Origin: Prevotella melaninogenica ATCC 25845
GTDB taxonomy: Bacteria > Bacteroidota > Bacteroidia > Bacteroidales > Bacteroidaceae
Assembly (NCBI RefSeq): GCF_000144405.1
Contig: NC_014370.1
Location: 1,059,501-1,123,500 of the forward strand
Length of the DNA stretch: 64,000 nucleotides
Direction of reading: 5' to 3'
The notes beneath the pieces were generated by a model. It was not told the origin of the DNA. It was given only the letters and a program-made list of their open reading frames with translations, and ran no database searches. Every line of letters starts with the position of its first letter. Within the stretch, counting starts at the first letter, position 1. Below, piece by piece: positions 61,840 through 64,000 of the stretch. A program made the translations under genes and the position numbers.

Positions 61840-63201
61840 TTACTCCATTGCCTCTTTTATCTTCTCCACAATATATTTCACATCATCATCTGTTACTAAT
61901 GGTCCACTTGGTAAACACATACCTACTTTGAAAAGACTTTCGCTCACACCATTTACGTATGCTGGACAATCCTTATAACATGGTTGCTTGTGCATTGGCT
62001 TCCAAAGAGGACGGCTCTCAATATTGGCTTTATCAAGGAAGACACGCATAGCCTCAACATTAGCATTTGGTTCACAATCTGTATGAGCATTATCTACTGA
62101 ATGAATAACACCAGCTGCACCACCTACTGCTCCCTGTACTGTTGTCTTATATGCATTCTCCTGACCTTTCACCTTAACAGAAGGGTCAAGAACCATTGTG
62201 TTCAGCCAGAAGTTAGAATCAAACTCTGATGAAGGGTTTGCATGGAAGGTAATACCATCTATCTTACTGAAAGCCTCTTCATACAAATGAGCAATATGAC
62301 GGTGATGAGCAATATGCTCATCTAAAACTGTCATCTGACCACGACCGATACCAGCACAAACATTACTCATACGATAGTTGAAACCAATCTTCTCATGCTG
62401 ATAGTATGGATAACCCTCGCGAGCCTGTGTTGCATAGAACATCACATTATTACGAGCCTCTTCATTAGGACAAACAAGTGCACCACCACCTGATGTGGTA
62501 ATCATCTTGTTTCCATTAAATGACAGAACACCATACTCACCAAAGGTACCACATACCTGTCCTTCGTATCTTGAACCTAAACCCTCTGCAGCATCCTCTA
62601 CAACAGGGATATCATATTTATCTGCTACTGCAAGAATTTCTTTTATCTTCGCAGGCATACCATAAAGATAAACAACGATAATTGCCTTTGGCTTCTTACC
62701 CGTCTTGGCAATTCTATCATTGATTGCTTCCTCTAAAAGTGCAGGGTCAAGATTCCATGTTTCCTTCTCTGAGTCAACAAACACAGGAGTTGCACCAAGG
62801 TAAGTTACTGGATGTGAACTGGCACAAAAGGTAAAACTCTGACAGATGACCTCATCGCCTGCTTTAACTCCCAATGCAACTAAAGCGAGGTGTACAGCAG
62901 AGGTACCAGAACAGAGTGCAACTATACGCTTATCCTTCAATTCTGGTAAAGACTCCTTCCAAAGATTATCAGGATTATCCTCATGCGCCATAATTGTCTG
63001 TGGATATTCCTCTTTTTCAAGGAAGTTTCTCCTTTCACCTGAAGGACTTACAGAGACAGAGAAACGTCTCAAGTCATCTTCAAAACCATTGACATTTGGT
63101 CCCAATGGCACCACCCAATTGGTATCAAACGCCTCTTGGATGTATTTCATCTCGTTACCACTCATGTGAGCGAGACAAAGTAAAACACGATTTCTTTCCA
63201 T
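61840..63201 (-). CDS. DegT/DnrJ/EryC1/StrS-family aminotransferase
   Basis: 453 residues. PLP-dependent aminotransferase of nucleotide-linked sugars. Seen: IVALCSGTSAVHLALVALGV, VICQSFTFCASSHPVTYLG, VVYLYGMPAKIKEI, PVVEDAAEGLGS and the PLP-lysine site LSFNGNKMITTSGGGALV. An insertion of about 45 residues after LGPNVNGFEDDLRRF (~43-88) distinguishes it from typical ~370-400-residue members. With an ATP-grasp gene 6 bases upstream it looks like part of a capsule or O-antigen amino-sugar pathway. Confidence 0.9.
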   Translation of the reverse strand: MERNRVLLCLAHMSGNEMKYIQEAFDTNWVVPLGPNVNGFEDDLRRFSVSVSPSGERRNFLEKEEYPQTIMAHEDNPDNLWKESLPELKDKRIVALCSGTSAVHLALVALGVKAGDEVICQSFTFCASSHPVTYLGATPVFVDSEKETWNLDPALLEEAINDRIAKTGKKPKAIIVVYLYGMPAKIKEILAVADKYDIPVVEDAAEGLGSRYEGQVCGTFGEYGVLSFNGNKMITTSGGGALVCPNEEARNNVMFYATQAREGYPYYQHEKIGFNYRMSNVCAGIGRGQMTVLDEHIAHHRHIAHLYEEAFSKIDGITFHANPSSEFDSNFWLNTMVLDPSVKVKGQENAYKTTVQGAVGGAAGVIHSVDNAHTDCEPNANVEAMRVFLDKANIESRPLWKPMHKQPCYKDCPAYVNGVSESLFKVGMCLPSGPLVTDDDVKYIVEKIKEAME

Positions 63202-63207
63202 TTTACT

Positions 63208-64000
63208 CTATTTTACAAGTTCATCCTTGCTAACAATAACAACACTGTCATACATCATCATTAAAACACCATCATCATACTTACCTATAATACTTTCGTT
63301 AACTTTTCCTTCCATATTATTTTGAATCAACTTGAAGAAATCAACTCCAGCCCCATAAGCATGAAGATAAGCACCACCAAAACGAGGATTAACTTCGCTC
63401 AAATAATACTGACCATCTTTGTACCAGAAATCCATATCTACAGGGCCATTAAATTCTAACACCTGACATATTTCTTCAATAAAATCAAACAATTTTTGAT
63501 CTTTAAAAGAAATTGTCTTACTTGCACCTCCAATTTTGGTTTCAAGTTTATTCTTAGAGAATGCAGCAACAGGTTTATGGCTGTAACAGTCAATATAAAC
63601 ATCTGCATCACAATCTTCACAGTCCATGAACTCCTGAATTATATAATCAAACTTACCCTCTGAAAAATAATTTTCAAGTTCATTCATCGTAATACATTTG
63701 TGAATACCTACACTTCCACTACCTGTTCTAGGCTTAATAAATACAGGGAAAGTTATTTCATTGTTCTTATACCCTGTCTTGAAATGCTCTAAGCTATCAT
63801 AAGTAAGAACTGTACGAATATTGTTCTTTTCAAGATAACGGAACATCTCATACTTATCAAAACAATATGCAGCTGTTTCTTTAGAAGGTGCTAATACAAT
63901 AATACCCTCAGCTTCAAATCTATCTCTATTCTTTGCAAGTAACTCTATCTCAGGATCTATCAATGTTGTAATAGCCTTTACATCATTATCTTTTGTAATC
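63208..64000 (-). CDS. ATP-grasp enzyme, C-terminal part (5' end outside window)
   Basis: About 264 residues visible; the frame runs off the window end (..DVKAITTLIDPEIELLAKN.. is in frame). Seen: FDKYEMFRYLEKNNIRTVLTY (carbamoyl-phosphate-synthase-like ATP-grasp entry), FPVFIKPRTGSGSVGIHKC (ATP-binding Gly-rich loop), VDMDFWYKDGQYYLSEVNPRFGG (metal Asp/Glu and Asn). Likely ligates an amino acid or acid to a sugar or peptide carrier. Ends 6 bases before the aminotransferase start on the same strand, so the two are one operon. Confidence 0.85.
   Translation of the reverse strand, partial: ITKDNDVKAITTLIDPEIELLAKNRDRFEAEGIIVLAPSKETAAYCFDKYEMFRYLEKNNIRTVLTYDSLEHFKTGYKNNEITFPVFIKPRTGSGSVGIHKCITMNELENYFSEGKFDYIIQEFMDCEDCDADVYIDCYSHKPVAAFSKNKLETKIGGASKTISFKDQKLFDFIEEICQVLEFNGPVDMDFWYKDGQYYLSEVNPRFGGAYLHAYGAGVDFFKLIQNNMEGKVNESIIGKYDDGVLMMMYDSVVIVSKDELVK

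Overview
The window looks like a chromosomal segment of a Prevotella-type Bacteroidales bacterium. The grounds are: promoters of the Bacteroidota type (TTTG, about 20 nt, then TAnnTTTG) ahead of many genes; no Shine-Dalgarno sequences; a type IX secretion-type C-terminal domain protein; a lpxK/punA overlap of the kind I recall from Bacteroidales; AT-rich DNA; and insertion sequences and Rhs-like genes of the kind common in oral Prevotella. Genus and species are inferred, not tested.

Layout. 1-2.5 kb: lpxK end, punA, thiL, tRNA-Phe. 2.6-15.2 kb: two nearly identical ISL3/ISAon1-type IS copies in opposite orientation, each just downstream of a tRNA gene (Phe, Lys). They flank a 9.7-kb block with a sialate O-acetylesterase, a Ser-type sulfatase, a phosphoethanolamine-transferase-like enzyme and an alanine/Na+ symporter, which suggests host-glycan use and envelope modification. 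15.2-19.7 kb: an AT-rich graveyard of Rhs polymorphic-toxin remnants with orphan toxin tips and candidate immunity genes. 19.8-22.8 kb: groEL, groES and an AlkD-like DNA glycosylase. 23.0-24.1 kb: an IS256-like element with perfect 37-bp ends. 24.5-29.1 kb: nucleotidyltransferase, NrnA-type phosphoesterase, nitroreductase, YccF and small unknowns.

29.3-41.9 kb: two different full-length uvrA genes, a POT peptide transporter, an outer-membrane barrel, a LysM/binding-protein fusion, the T9SS-type protein and an AGE-family epimerase. 42.2-44.3 kb: tyrosine phosphatase, patatin and a lipoprotein. 44.5-52.9 kb: carB, carA, a long PurF and glmS, a run of glutamine amidotransferases on one strand. 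53.0-57.1 kb: Wza-like export lipoprotein, phosphoesterase, MATE transporter with a 46-residue companion. 57.2-61.5 kb: FKBP isomerase, a His-rich CobW metal chaperone, a LysM glucosaminidase, and a shortened FolK-like protein overlapping a TPR protein. 61.8-64.0 kb: an aminotransferase and an ATP-grasp enzyme, probably the edge of a surface-glycan locus.

The most unusual structure is in the gaps between genes. Six intergenic spacers each carry three 22-bp units, a 13-bp hairpin (consensus GCACCAATGGTGC) plus a 9-bp linker, with strict 22-bp spacing and paired changes that preserve the stem. Two further dispersed families lie in other gaps: a ~100-bp element with a GTAGC/GCTAC hairpin, and a ~110-bp element built on AAAAGATGCCCTTTT.
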